Positions 50,668-61,238 of a stretch of 64,000 bases of DNA are shown one piece after another. The notes below the pieces were generated by a model that saw only the letters and a program-made list of their open reading frames with translations, was not told the DNA's origin and searched no databases. Source of the DNA: Procambarus clarkii (Eukaryota; Arthropoda; Malacostraca; Decapoda; Cambaridae); assembly GCF_040958095.1 (NCBI RefSeq), contig NC_091209.1, positions 5,158,173 through 5,222,172 of the forward strand, given 5' to 3'. Numbering within the stretch: position 1 is the first letter of the stretch; every line of letters begins with the position of its first letter. Both the position numbers and the translations under genes were made by a program.

Positions 50668-50729
50668 ATAGGAGCTGCCTCGTATGGGCCAATAGGCCTT
50701 CTGCAGTTACCTTTGTTCTTATGTTCTTA
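50668..50729 (+). other. CR1-like 3' UTR and octamer tail
   Basis: GAGCTGCCTCGTATGGGCCA leads to TTTGTTCTTATGTTCTTA. The same 3' end appears in reverse at 46956-47026. Pieces of this tail also occur in the Penelope-like element at about 55270-55300. Confidence 0.85.
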
Positions 50730-51148
50730 CATCAATATATCATATAAGCTGGCAAGACAATCTTTCCCTATCACCTCATTGTGATTTATGTAGTAACAAA
50801 TCTCTAACTCAACGGTATGTATGTGTTAGCTCCACTTTTATTGGTGTTTTATGAGTTATAAATATTAACTACTCAATCTTTCAGGATCCCTTCCATTATA
50901 CAGTATCAAACAATCTATGTAATATTTTCCTCATGTCTACTTCATCCAGCACTTACGCATCAAGCAGACTTTAATATCTCTCCGCATCTTTGTGTTTATG
51001 ACTTATAAATGTTATCAAATTAATTGATCTATATATTCCGGTGTTTATTTCTGTATATAAATCAGTGTTTATACTCCCTGGCATGTGCGGGTTTTGTATT
51101 AGTCGGTCTATTGCTGTATGTGAAGACCGCGAGAGATGAGCCAGAGAG
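50730..51148. other. AT-rich unannotated spacer
   Basis: Nothing recognised between the LINE tail and the 51-bp array. Confidence 0.5.
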
Positions 51149-51861
51149 TGTGTTGCTATGGCGGTGTGTCCACTCACAGGATGAGTGGCGCTGCCCAATA
51201 CTGTCACTATGGCGGTGTGTCCACTCACAGGATGAGTGGCGCTGCCCAATACTGTCACTATGGCGGTGTGTCCACTCACAGGATGAATGGCGCTGCCCAA
51301 TACTGTCACTATGGCCTTGTGTCCACTCACAAGATGAGTGGCGCTGCCCAATACTGTCACTATGGCGGTGTGTTCACTCACAGGATGAGTGGCGCTGCCC
51401 AATACTGTCACTATGGCGGTGTGTTCACTCACAGGATGAGTGGCGCTGCCCAATACTGTCACTATGGCGGTGTGTCCACTCACAAGATGAGTGGCGCTGC
51501 CCAATACTGTCACTATGGCGGTGTCCACTCACAGGATGAGTGGCGCTGCCTAATACTGTCACTATGGCGGTGTGTTCACTCACAGGATGAGTGGCGCTGC
51601 CCAATACTGTCACTATGGCGGTGTGTCCACTCACAGGATGAGTGACGCTGCCCAATACTGTCACTATGGCGGTGTGTTCACTCACAGGATGAGTGGCGCT
51701 GCCCAATACTGTCACTATGGCGGTGTGTCCACTCACAGGATGAGTAGCGCTGCCCAATACTGTCACTATGGCGGTGTGTCCACTCACAGGATGAGTGGCG
51801 CTGCCCAATACTGTCACTATGGCGGTGTGTCCACTCACAGGATGAGTGACGCTGCCCAATA
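51149..51861 (+). repeat. 51-bp minisatellite, 14 units
   Basis: The unit includes CTATGGCGGTGTGTCCACTC and GATGAGTGGCGCTGCCCAAT. Fourteen copies differ by a few substitutions, and one unit near 51520 lacks two bases. Because 51 is a multiple of 3 and no frame has a stop, open frames of over 150 codons run in several frames on both strands. The two-base loss switches the plus frame mid-array, which argues against protein-level selection. Confidence 0.95.
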
Positions 51862-54397
51862 AACTCGTGTCTCCAGGCAAAATTAAAAATTAAAAATAGT
51901 GTGCGTGGTTGTGTGAGAGAAGCGTGAGAGTGGGTGAGCGTGCACGGGTGAGCACGGTTGAGCCGTGAGCGGAACTTCATCTATGTGTACTTACCTAACT
52001 TTACTTTCCTAACTTAGTTACACTTTTACTTTTATCAAAAAGTCTTTCAAACTCAACATTATTAAGATAACTTTTTACCAAGTCAAACGTGTTCTTGCTT
52101 TGACCAAACTGTAATACACGTTTACCATGAGGATATAAATAGAGAACTTATATAATTTTCTCACACATTGTAGTGTGTGTCCACTCGTGACGTCGTCTAG
52201 TCAACTACTGACAGGATAAGCCCCTCCCCCCCCCCGCCCTGGTCTAGCACTGATTATCCGAGTTATGGAAATTGGTCATTAAGGCCATATGTTGAGTTAT
52301 CAAGTATACACCCAGAGTCATCAGTTTACCTCAATGACATCACGTCTACACTCATTAACATCAAGTTTACTCTTCATCACCTCAAGGATATTCTCAAGTG
52401 ATCAATGGTATTCTCAGTTCCATCAAGCTTATTCTCTAACGCACCTTAGAACATCAAGGAAAGATTTTAAGTCTTCTAAGGATGTTCGTCAATCGTTTTT
52501 ATTCAACAAGCTTACTTTCAAGTACATCTTCACACATTTAAGGATACGTTCTGTACATCAATCTACTACTATCTTAAGTCATTCTTTCATAGAGCATCTT
52601 AATTACAATACAACTTCAATAGTCATGGGTAACATTCCTGCATCATATTTTAACTAAACTTAGTGTTAAACTTAGCACTAAGTTAACAGCTCTGATATTA
52701 ATCTCTCACAAAAATCACTATTCTTTAAGTAAGTAGTTCAACATTACATAGCTTACCGGTATTTCTGTTAATTTCTCTGTATCATATTTCACATTATTAT
52801 TAGCACAAAAATATATACATCACAATCTCATCTACATATGCATTTACATTATCAAGCTAGTATAAACTTATTCAATTCTTTCAACTCTCAAAAAACACGC
52901 TTGCACTCCTACATCAACTTGCAAATACACATGCACTTACAATTGTAAGGTCAATCTTTTCGTATCACATCTTAATTATAAATACAACTTCAGTAGTCAA
53001 GGGTAACGTTCCTACATCATTTTTTAACTAAAGTTAGTAGGTTTAACACAAACTAATCTCATTATGTAGTCACAATAAACTCTAGGTATTATTTCAAACT
53101 ATCATGTACAACTTTCATATCATTTATATACTTTCTTATTTATGTGTCTTCCATCAAGCAGTAGTTATTCTATGATATATATGTTATTTTTAAGAAAAGC
53201 TTTTACCAAAGTCATATTTTGCAAAGTAACATGTTAAACAACATATTTCCATAACTTTATATCACATCTCCGACCAAAACTTTCTGGCAACTTGATACAA
53301 ACAAACTAAGACCAGCATGTTGTCAGTGTTCTACTATATCTCACTCCTCTGTTCATAATAACTCTTTCACACAACACGATTATTTAAGTAATTAGTTCAC
53401 CTTTTTGTAACAAACTTGGATTTCAGTTTATTAATTATTTGATAAAATGCATTCTCTCATCCATTTCATCTTGAACAGTTCTCTGATCGACAATTCATTA
53501 TCCTACATTTCCTGACTTACCTGGACCAGCCCTAACCTAATGTAGCTTACCTAACACGAACTTGCGAATACACTTGCAGTTATATTTATAATCACGAATT
53601 TGCACATACAAACTCCTCCTCCTTATATACGAAACACGTAGATACTTACACACGTATAGTTACATTCACAAAACTTATACAATTTAAGCAACTACTTAGT
53701 TTAGTCAGTCAAACACAGACTTGTACATGCACACATTCACTCAGTTAATTAACTTACTCACTTTCTCTAACTTGCACAAATTCACAAACTTAGTCAAACA
53801 TGTAAATACCTTTATGTGCTATCATGTACACTCTTCCCAGTTACTTAGCACTTCTCTCAACAACACTTAGACACTTTAAGAAACTCTTACACAAATACTA
53901 ATTTCAGAACATTACGTAAATCTTGTATCCAACTAGTTTATCTATCTTATCTTACCCCATTGTATTACTATTCCCCCTGTTTATTTTGCTCCCAATCTCT
54001 ATTATTCTTGGTAAAGCATTGTTTATGCATTCAACCATTACATAGTCTAATAACCTTATCCTCAACCTACCCCAACCAATCCTAACTTAACGTATCCTTA
54101 ATCCCATATTTTTTACTTGTACACTGAATGTAAGCAAATAATGATGAAGCAAATAAAGGGAATTGGAGAGTAGTGTATTTAGTGTCAAATGACCAGGAAA
54201 TATGCGTGGCATTAGACAAGAGGTTAATAAATGTGCTCAGCCAAGAGGGGGAAATCAAAATGCAATTACCTTCGACGTGTAGGTAAGAGGATCTTGATCA
54301 GATTTACTCAGAAAGCCTCGAGGGACATGTAGTGAGTAAAGGGAACACTGACAACAGATTAGGTCCAGAACCGCCTGGAGGAACCGTCTGACCTTTC
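51862..54397. other. AT-rich region with one diverged direct duplication
   Basis: About 2.5 kb without recognisable genes. About 52580-52668 and 52952-53039 are diverged direct copies sharing CATCTTAATTA, ATACAACTTCA, TAGTCA.GGGTAAC and TTTTAACTAAA. A run of C lies near 52225-52240. Small open frames, including one of 122 codons at 52289, are Ser/His-rich and featureless. Confidence 0.5.
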
Positions 54398-54567
54398 AAT
54401 ATGGGAGAACACAGTGTCCTGTTAATGTCCACACACATACACACACACACCAGGGACTCGATTCGAGTCCCTGGTGGGTGTGTATGTCTCTAAAAGTTGG
54501 TTTAATTTAAAACTTGCGTGTTCTGGCAAGTTAGGCATAAAGCATGGACACCGTGTTCTCCCATATT
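54398..54567. repeat. Foldback structure built around a SINE fragment
   Basis: Outer arms of 22 bp (54398-54419 and 54546-54567, one mismatch, core GGGAGAACAC) enclose an inner stem CCAGGGACTCG (54450-54460)/CGAGTCCCTGG (54464-54474) with loop ATT. The inner right side continues as GTGGGTGTGTATG...AAAAGTTGGTTT, which is the 3' half of the SINE at 54671-54858. The structure therefore looks like a folded-back SINE fragment within a larger inverted repeat. Confidence 0.7.
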
Positions 54568-54670
54568 AACAGGTTCTTGCTGGAAGACGTCAGTGACCTC
54601 TCACCTACTCTAGTGGACTTGGGGGACGGAGGTTTGGGGCTTGAAATACCCCGAAATTTCCGTCCCTTTT

Positions 54671-54775
54671 AAGGCTCTGAGTGTGGTGTAGTGGGTACCT
54701 GCCATGCCAGTTGTTGTTGAAGCATCTGTGCTGGCGAGGGTTCGAGTCCCTGGTGGGTGTGTGTGTATAAAAGTT

Positions 54776-54858
<83 letters not shown>
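54671..54858 (+). mobile_element. tRNA-derived SINE with (AT)n tail
   Basis: A box A-like TGGTGTAGTGG (54683-54693) and box B GGTTCGAGTCC (54739-54749) are followed by TGGTGGGTGTGTGTGTATAAAAGTTGGTTT and about 80 bp of AT. The architecture matches the 260-bp family (tRNA head, short body, AT tail), but the sequence is different. The tRNA of origin could not be fixed from the degenerate anticodon region. Confidence 0.75.
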
Positions 54859-54861
<3 letters not shown>

Positions 54862-55280
54862 TATATTAGTATATTTTGGTAGCACTTTCTTGTAGACATA
54901 TATTATTAAACATGACCGAAAAAGTAAGATTAATAATTCTAACACGAATTTTCTCAATATTTCTTTTCACTGTTGATGGTAATTAAAAAATCAGTTCTCC
55001 AAAATTCATTTTTATTTCTAGTCTGACGCGACACTTGAACGCGTTTCGTAATAACTTATTACATTTTCAAAGACTTTGGTTTACACACAACACAACTATA
55101 ACTTGCAAACACTAAACAGAGTTTAAACAGCTTTGGTTTTATACCTGCATTTGGGTGAGGTGATATGTTACAACAGTTTTGGATGAGGTGAAAACAAACT
55201 TTCAACGCAAGACAGAACACGAAACAATGGGTATAATATTTTGTAAGTTAAAGGGAAGAATGGAAGTAACTGCAAAGGCC

Positions 55281-56573
55281 CTATTGGCCCATATTTCTTG
55301 ATGCTTCTATATTGGTGCGGAGTCTTGAAGTGGGTAGAATATAGTTGTGCATTGATTGGCTGTTGATTGCTGGTGTCGACTTCTTAATGTGTAGTGCCTC
55401 GCAGATATCAAGCCGCCTGCTATCGCTGTATCTATCAATGATTTCCGTGTTTTTTGTTAAGACTTCTCTGGTGATGGTCTGGTTGTGGGAAGAGATTATA
55501 TGTTCCTTAATGGAGCCCTGTTGCTTATGCAACGCTAATCGCCTGGAAAGAGATGTTGTTGTCTTGCCTATATACTGAATTCTTTGAGACTTACAGTCCC
55601 CAAGTGGGCATTCGAAGGCATAGACGACATTGGTCTCTTTTAAAGCGTTCTGCTTTGTGTCTGGAAAGTTTCTCATGAGTAGGTTGGCCGTTTTCTTGGT
55701 TTTATAGTAAATCGTCAATTGTATCTTGTGATTTTTGTCTGTAGGGATAACGTTTCTATTAACAATATCTTTCAGGACACTTTCCTCCGTTTTATGAGCT
55801 GTGGAAAAGAAGTTCCTGTAAAATTGTTTAATTGGGGGTACAGGTGTTGTGTTAGTTGTCTCTTCAGAGGTTGCATGGCGTTTCACCTTTCTTCTTATGA
55901 TGTCTTCAACGAAACCATTGGAGAAGCCGTTGTTGACTAGGACCTGCCTCACCCTACAGAGTTCTTCATCGACTTGCTTCCATCCTGAGCTGTGGCTGAG
56001 AGCACGGTCGACATAAGCGTTAACGACACTCCTCTTGTACCTGTCTGGGCAGTCACTGTTGGCATTGAGGCACATTCCTATGTTTGTTTCCTTAGTGTAG
56101 ACTGCAGTGTGGAAACCTCCGCTCCTTTCCATGACTGTTACATCTAGAAAGGGCAGTTTCCCATCCTTCTCTATCTCGTAAGTGAAACGCAACACAGAAT
56201 TCTGCTCAAAAGCCTCCTTCAGCTCCTGCAGATGTCTGACATCAGGTACCTGTGTAAAAATGTCCTCAACATACCTGCAGTATATGGCCAGTTTCAAGTT
56301 CATGTCGACTAAGACCTTTTGTTCGATGGTACCCATGTAGAAGTTCGCAAACAGGACACCTAGGGGAGAACCCATGGCGACCCCATCCACTTGCTTATAC
56401 ATGTGCCCATCCGGGCTCAAGAAGGGTGTCTCTTTAGTACAAGCTTGGAGTAGTTTCCTTAGAATGTTTTCTGGTATGTCAAGAGGAGTACAGGCCGGAT
56501 CACGATACACTCTGTCCGCTATCATCCCGATTGTTTCATCCACAGGTACGGTGGTAAACAGTGATTCTAAGTC
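55281..56573 (-). pseudogene. Penelope-like RT core and GIY-YIG endonuclease
   Basis: About 431 codons. RT motif A is MDLESLFTTVP with its Asp. Next come GVAMGSPLGVLFANFYM and CRYVEDIF, where most relatives have YVDD, so the first Asp of the pair is Glu. LPFLDVTV follows. The C-terminal half has CPLGDC, then IQYIGKTTTSLSRRLALHK, the GIY-YIG nuclease of Penelope-like elements, and SRRLDICEALHI. The frame ends ...RNMGQ-stop, and this stop lies in a segment matching the CR1-like LINE tail (ATGGGCCAATAG). Penelope enzymes nick DNA with the GIY-YIG domain and prime reverse transcription. This copy is dead because its N-terminal half is separated. Confidence 0.9.
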
Positions 56574-56578
56574 CAACG

Positions 56579-57581
56579 TGTCGGAAAATCCGACACCATT
56601 TAATAATCATACAGATAATAGCTGTATTACCAACAAGTTACCCATAGAAAACGTAACTTGTAGTGGAATTACCGTCTATAGAAAACGGGATATCATCACC
56701 ACATACTATTATAATTCACCAGCTATTCTGCTGGGAATTATTCTTAAATACATTAGTCGTTGGACTTTACCATCATAAAAACATCTTATATAAATTAACT
56801 TAATTATCAATATTAAAGTAGAGTAAATGTGACCCTTCTATCATTTTCTGACATCTGGACAAAGTAGGCCAGGCGTCAGGGAGGAAGGAGGGCAGCGATT
56901 GTTGTTTATTGAGACCAGAGGCTCACACGGGAGCAAATTCGGCTCCTGTTAAATTTACTTGGACGTAGTGTTATGGAACCCAAAGGTGTACCATTGTCAA
57001 CACGCTGTCTACAAATACAAGTTAAGTGTCTATCCGAAACCCGTTTATCATTCATTTATGGCCATTAATGTCAGGATATAGGGTTAGCCGGTTAGAACGC
57101 GAAATCGCCTCATACTAAAGGTAATTAAGCCAGGTCTTTAATGTTCCATGTACTGTATAGTGTTTTCTCTGATATACTTGTCATATATAGGATTCTGGCT
57201 TCACAGCTAGCGCACTTTTGACAGGTCAAGACGAGGATGCAAGATTATGTGCACCAGTTACTGGGTGATATGGAAGCTACCTCAAAGAGGATAATTTGGT
57301 GTCTACACCCTAGTTATACCTGGTGGACTAACCTGCTGTACTATAAGAGAAGGAACCTCATCAATGTATGTAGCTATTACTGTAGTTTGATTGGCTGCAT
57401 ATATATATATTAATTTAATAACCCCCATAATGTGTAGAGGATCGATTTGTGAGATTATGAGATTATTGCAGAAATACAGTCCACTTATCATTATACAAAT
57501 TGCTATCGAAGTATATAAATTAACGTAAATATAAATTCATATAAATTAAATAAATATAAATCTCACAGGTCGGTTCCCACA
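56579..57581 (+). repeat. 5' LTR of the BEL/Pao element
   Basis: It begins TGTCGGAAAATCCGACA, an 8-bp-class palindrome in which TGTCGG and CCGACA are inverted, and ends CGGTTCCCACA. An AATAAA motif lies close to the 3' end (ATTAAATAAATATAAATC). Confidence 0.96.
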
Positions 57582-57669
57582 TTATTTGGTCCTTCGAACC
57601 GGATTATTTGGACCTTCGGAACCGGAATATTCGGTCCTATGAACCCACATTTGGTCATCTTAGTACCGG
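57581..57669 (+). repeat. Four tandem degenerate copies of the primer-site unit
   Basis: Units of 21-23 bp start at 57581, 57603, 57626 and 57647. Each has (T)TTGG(T/A)CCTTC-like then GAACCGG-like sequence, with decreasing similarity to the first: TGGACCTTCGGAACCGG, CGGTCCTATGAACC, TGGTCATCTTAGTACCGG. Only the first is a credible tRNA match. Confidence 0.8.
57587..57602 (+). other. Primer-binding site matching tRNA-Tyr
   Basis: TGGTCCTTCGAACCGG is complementary to the 3' end of an arthropod tRNA-Tyr (CCGGCTCGAAGGA plus CCA) except for one position that would pair as G-U. It starts five bases after the LTR. The tRNA sequence is from general knowledge, not from this window. Related units follow to 57669. 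Confidence 0.7.
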
Positions 57670-58579
57670 ATGAACCAGTTATCCAGTGGATTCATTAAAT
57701 ATACTAGTGCAGTGTTATTTAAACAAAGGCCAGCCAGTCAAGACGGCAGCGTAGCCTCGAGGGAGCTCAGGAGCCTCCCTCAGCCCAGTTCAGCTTCGTC
57801 AGCGGTTTCATGCACACCCACAGATATTTGGTGGCGTGTTATTTCGTGAAATGACAGCGCTAATATAGAATCCAGCCAAATTAGTGACTGTGTCTTCGCG
57901 AGATTGTTCACGGATTTCGTGGTGTTACATTTCGCGAGAGATTATCTACGAATTTTGTGGACTTTATTTCGCGAGGTCACTAATAATATTTAATACTTCT
58001 AGATAATATTAGAAGTTTCATAGAGGCTAATTAAGAGGCTATTATCAATAATTGTGTATATTATTTCTCCAAAATAGAGAATTATTTAATATATATTGCA
58101 CTAGTGATCACAGTATAATATTTACTAATTGCCAACCCACAACAGGGTAGGATATGACTAGTTGAACTATTATTGTTCATCCTAGTCCCATTATTACAAT
58201 AGTCAGTTGTACTATATTGAACAACCTAACACCATTAATGAATGGTCCAGACCCTATTTTGGGTGTAATTTTTATCAACTCGAGTTGAGTTGTATATATA
58301 TAATTTACTTATGATCATTACACCTTTGAGTGATTAATTAGTGTCTCTACCATCCTAGGGTGATATAGAAGAGCTAACCTAAAGGTACTTCCAGTGACAC
58401 TGGTTTATCACTCAAATCATTAGTGTGTATGATTGTATATATATAATGTGTATTAATTTTAAGTGCTAACCTCTAGTAGAGGTAGGATTATTGCCTAGTG
58501 AGTGCAGAATTTTACCCTAGGCTACCATTAGTACTTGCTCACAATTTATGAGCCAGTGGTGCTCAATTAACAAGTCACC
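57670..58579 (+). other. BEL/Pao leader
   Basis: About 0.9 kb of AT-rich sequence before gag with no open frame of note. It contains repeated TTCGCGAGA and TTCGTGG motifs around 57846-57980 (ATTTCGTG, TCGCGAGATTG, TTTCGCGAG). Confidence 0.6.
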
Positions 58580-60541
58580 ATGACTAATCCACAGAAAGCA
58601 AAGCGTGCTTTAATATCAAGCAAACGCCAACTAACAAGAGATCTCAACCAATATGAACAGTTGTTATATGAGCCTGTAATTAATTATCGTCGGTTGAAAA
58701 TACCACTGTTACAGATTCAAACCCAATTGCATATATTGAAAGCAAATAGGAAATCTTACCAAAATCAGGTCCACGACGACGACGACATAGTAGTTGAAGA
58801 TGTGGAACCATTCCTGTCTGACCTAGCACAATATGAAGAAGAAACTCAAGCCAGGTTGGAACATTTACACAGGATAATTGAATCAGAACAAATAGCAAGT
58901 ACATCAAATAAAGTAGATAATGTTATGGATGATCTGGATCTTTTTGAGAATAAATGTCAAGCCAGATTAGATCCTTTAATCAACAAGGATAAAGCTTCAC
59001 CCAGTAAAGCTTCACCCAATATTATACCACCAGAAATTAAGCAGTTCTCAGACAATTTATCCACAGTCTCTGTGGTTTCTGAAAACCCAATACCTGAGGC
59101 TACTAAGTTAACATGCCTCCAAGCTAGAGGTGAAGCTGAACCAGTAGTAGAAAATGTAAATGAAAATAGCGACAGCACTAATTTCTCAGTCCAGCTTCCT
59201 AGGGATAATGCTGGCAATGAGAAAACTGTCATACATCTAGTACTACAATTGCTGGATTTACCTCAACCTGATCAGACTGCTGACTCATTACAATCCTTCA
59301 GCATGGAGCTTGAGTCACTACTAAGAATATTCAGTCTTAAGGTTGATATAACTACTAGTGAATGGATGACCAAAGTAGTCCTTCAACGAAAATTGTCCAG
59401 CGATATACTAGATGAATTATATGCACATCAACATAACACCATCCTGACAGTACAGGACATCACTGAAGGTTTACATTCCATCATAAACAAACGACGAGCA
59501 AATGAGGAAGTTAAAGCCTCTTGCAAGCCTTCAGAAATAGAAAATAAGAGTCAATTAAAGGGTAAAACAACTACCCCAAATAAACATCAGTCAATTACTC
59601 TAACATCAAGTTGCAGAAAATCTGACAATGCAGCAGCAACCTCCAAGCCTACTGTTACTAGTTCACCCAAACCGGTAACTTCCAAACGTGCAGTAGGCTG
59701 GGGGACATGTATGTTCTGCAAAAAGAAACATTCAACATACTGTTGTGCTAATTATCCAACCAGAGACACTCGTATGGAGCGACTCCAGGAATTAGGGAGA
59801 TGTTCAAGGTGTCTCAAGTCACACAACATAGACTATTGTGATACCCAATTCAACACCTGTAACAGGTGTAGAAGAGGTAGGCACCATGCAGCACTGTGCA
59901 AATATACGAAATTAACGTATTCAAGACCCAAGGTGGAAGATAGCATTCCCACCACAGTACAGTACTGCAAGGTGCAACCAACAAAGAGTGTCCAATCGGC
60001 AAAGTCTAAAGGTAATACGACTTTGCCTACTGCCCAAATTACCATCCTGAATAAGAGGGCCAAGGTCCATACCCGTGGGTTGTTTGACCAAGGATCCCAG
60101 AGAACATATATTACTAAAAAGCTGGCAGATGAATTACAATTAAGGCCTGTAGCCCAGATGTCATTCAACATCTCAGGGTTTGTAACAGATGCAGGACCTC
60201 AAGTCTACCAGGTGGTACAACCATCAGTGAGCTTAGGCAGGTACGTCTGTCGAGTACAAGCCATTGTGGTGGACAAAATACCAGTAGACCTACAAGTTCA
60301 AGGTCTGAGAGCAACAGCCAAATTCCTGAGAAATAGAGGAATAAAATTGGCAGATAATATTAAGTCTGATCACCTCACCGACTTCGGTCTCCTTGTAGGG
60401 ACAGACTATTGTCATCGATTCATCGGTAGCCCTACTAAATATCAGGGTATAACCATGTTAAACTCTGCAGGAGGTAAATTACTCTCAGGCCCAGTATCAA
60501 GCCTGAGGAGACCTATGCCTGCAGATAAACAATACCAGTAG
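58580..60541 (+). CDS. BEL/Pao Gag-protease polyprotein
   Basis: 653 codons, ATG at 58580 in a CACCATG context, intact. The N-terminal half is charged and helical. Residues from about 220 (VLQLLDLPQPDQTADSLQSF) to 320 resemble the capsid region of BEL/Pao Gag. Three zinc knuckles follow: CMFCKKKHSTYC (about 376), CSRCLKSHNIDYC (about 408) and CNRCRRGRHHAALC (about 427). The Pao-type aspartic protease starts at about 503 with FDQGSQRTYITKKLA (D-x-G-S) and includes GLLVGTDYC near the end. The family normally continues into RT, RNase H and integrase in the same frame, but here the frame stops after the protease. It would form particles and process Gag. Integration requires partners in trans. Confidence 0.9.
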   Translation: MTNPQKAKRALISSKRQLTRDLNQYEQLLYEPVINYRRLKIPLLQIQTQLHILKANRKSYQNQVHDDDDIVVEDVEPFLSDLAQYEEETQARLEHLHRIIESEQIASTSNKVDNVMDDLDLFENKCQARLDPLINKDKASPSKASPNIIPPEIKQFSDNLSTVSVVSENPIPEATKLTCLQARGEAEPVVENVNENSDSTNFSVQLPRDNAGNEKTVIHLVLQLLDLPQPDQTADSLQSFSMELESLLRIFSLKVDITTSEWMTKVVLQRKLSSDILDELYAHQHNTILTVQDITEGLHSIINKRRANEEVKASCKPSEIENKSQLKGKTTTPNKHQSITLTSSCRKSDNAAATSKPTVTSSPKPVTSKRAVGWGTCMFCKKKHSTYCCANYPTRDTRMERLQELGRCSRCLKSHNIDYCDTQFNTCNRCRRGRHHAALCKYTKLTYSRPKVEDSIPTTVQYCKVQPTKSVQSAKSKGNTTLPTAQITILNKRAKVHTRGLFDQGSQRTYITKKLADELQLRPVAQMSFNISGFVTDAGPQVYQVVQPSVSLGRYVCRVQAIVVDKIPVDLQVQGLRATAKFLRNRGIKLADNIKSDHLTDFGLLVGTDYCHRFIGSPTKYQGITMLNSAGGKLLSGPVSSLRRPMPADKQYQ

Positions 60542-61238
60542 AAATCTAAATTTGTCAGCTGATTATATTTCTCCAGTAGCATTATACTAAGGAGATTACA
60601 GCTGACTATACCAACAGAGGTTGATGTTAGTATCATCATTTAAAGCTGGAGATGAGTTCATGAGGCCTCAGTGGCAAATCAGTGAACAGTAGCCTAAAAC
60701 AGCTACAAGTCACTGCGACCAATGTCGCTGAACCCACTGCAGTCTCAGAACCATACTTTACTTTAATGATGAGCTATTCAATCTTCTGAATCAATTAACT
60801 AAATTAAACCCCAATAAATCTGATGACTGATTTGATACATTTATTATTTAATCAAGATGTATTCCATGGGCCTCAGTGTTTATATATCAGTGACCAGTTA
60901 CCTGAAGAAACTTCAAGTTATATCTAATGTCACTGATCTCACTGCAGTCCCTGAATCATACTTGACTGTAGTACTTGATCACATCCAGTCTTCTGGGTTA
61001 AATAATATGTAATAAGGCTTGAATATTAGCCTTTCAAGAGTTGACAGGGAAATGAAATCGCATTAGACTTCTAACCCCTGCAACTCTAGTACGGGACATC
61101 CGTCCTGTACGAACAGACACACAAATGTGTGATTACTAACTACTAACATCAAATTAATCAAATAATTCGAAGGAGGAGTATCGGTGTTCGTCTGTTCTAA
61201 AGAGGACTTCGACCCGTGAGCAGCCCCCTGGGGAATTA
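60542..61238 (+). other. BEL/Pao 3' internal region with a diverged direct duplication
   Basis: Non-coding. About 60660-60794 and 60865-61000 are diverged direct repeats sharing GGCCTCAGTG, ATCAGTGA, CACTGCAGTC, GAATCATACTT and TCTTCTG blocks. No pol-derived protein fragment was recognised. The bases before the LTR (CTGGGGAATTA) form a weak polypurine tract. Confidence 0.65.

Larger units (their letters stand above)
44353..50729 (+). mobile_element. CR1-like LINE, plus strand, split by a nested copy
   Basis: Outer LINE: ORF1 remnant with esterase motifs, ORF2 with APE endonuclease and RT, then a 3' UTR and a tail of GTTCTTAT-type octamers ending at about 50729. An octamer tail plus ORF1 esterase is the CR1/L2 hallmark. 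The element is interrupted at 46956-49837 by an oppositely oriented copy of the same family. Removing that copy and one TAGCA (46951-46955 / 49838-49842) joins the RT just before its FADD box. The 5' end is truncated inside ORF1. Confidence 0.9.

Noticed and set aside
52289-52657. Small host protein of 122 residues
   Set aside because: Ser/His/Thr-rich low-complexity composition in AT-rich sequence, no domain; part of the region is in a diverged direct duplication.
54990-55060. Hammerhead ribozyme in the Penelope-like 3' region
   Set aside because: Such ribozymes are known in Penelope-like elements and GACGCGACAC...GCGTTTCGT looked suggestive, but the CUGANGA core with paired GAAA is not present on either strand.
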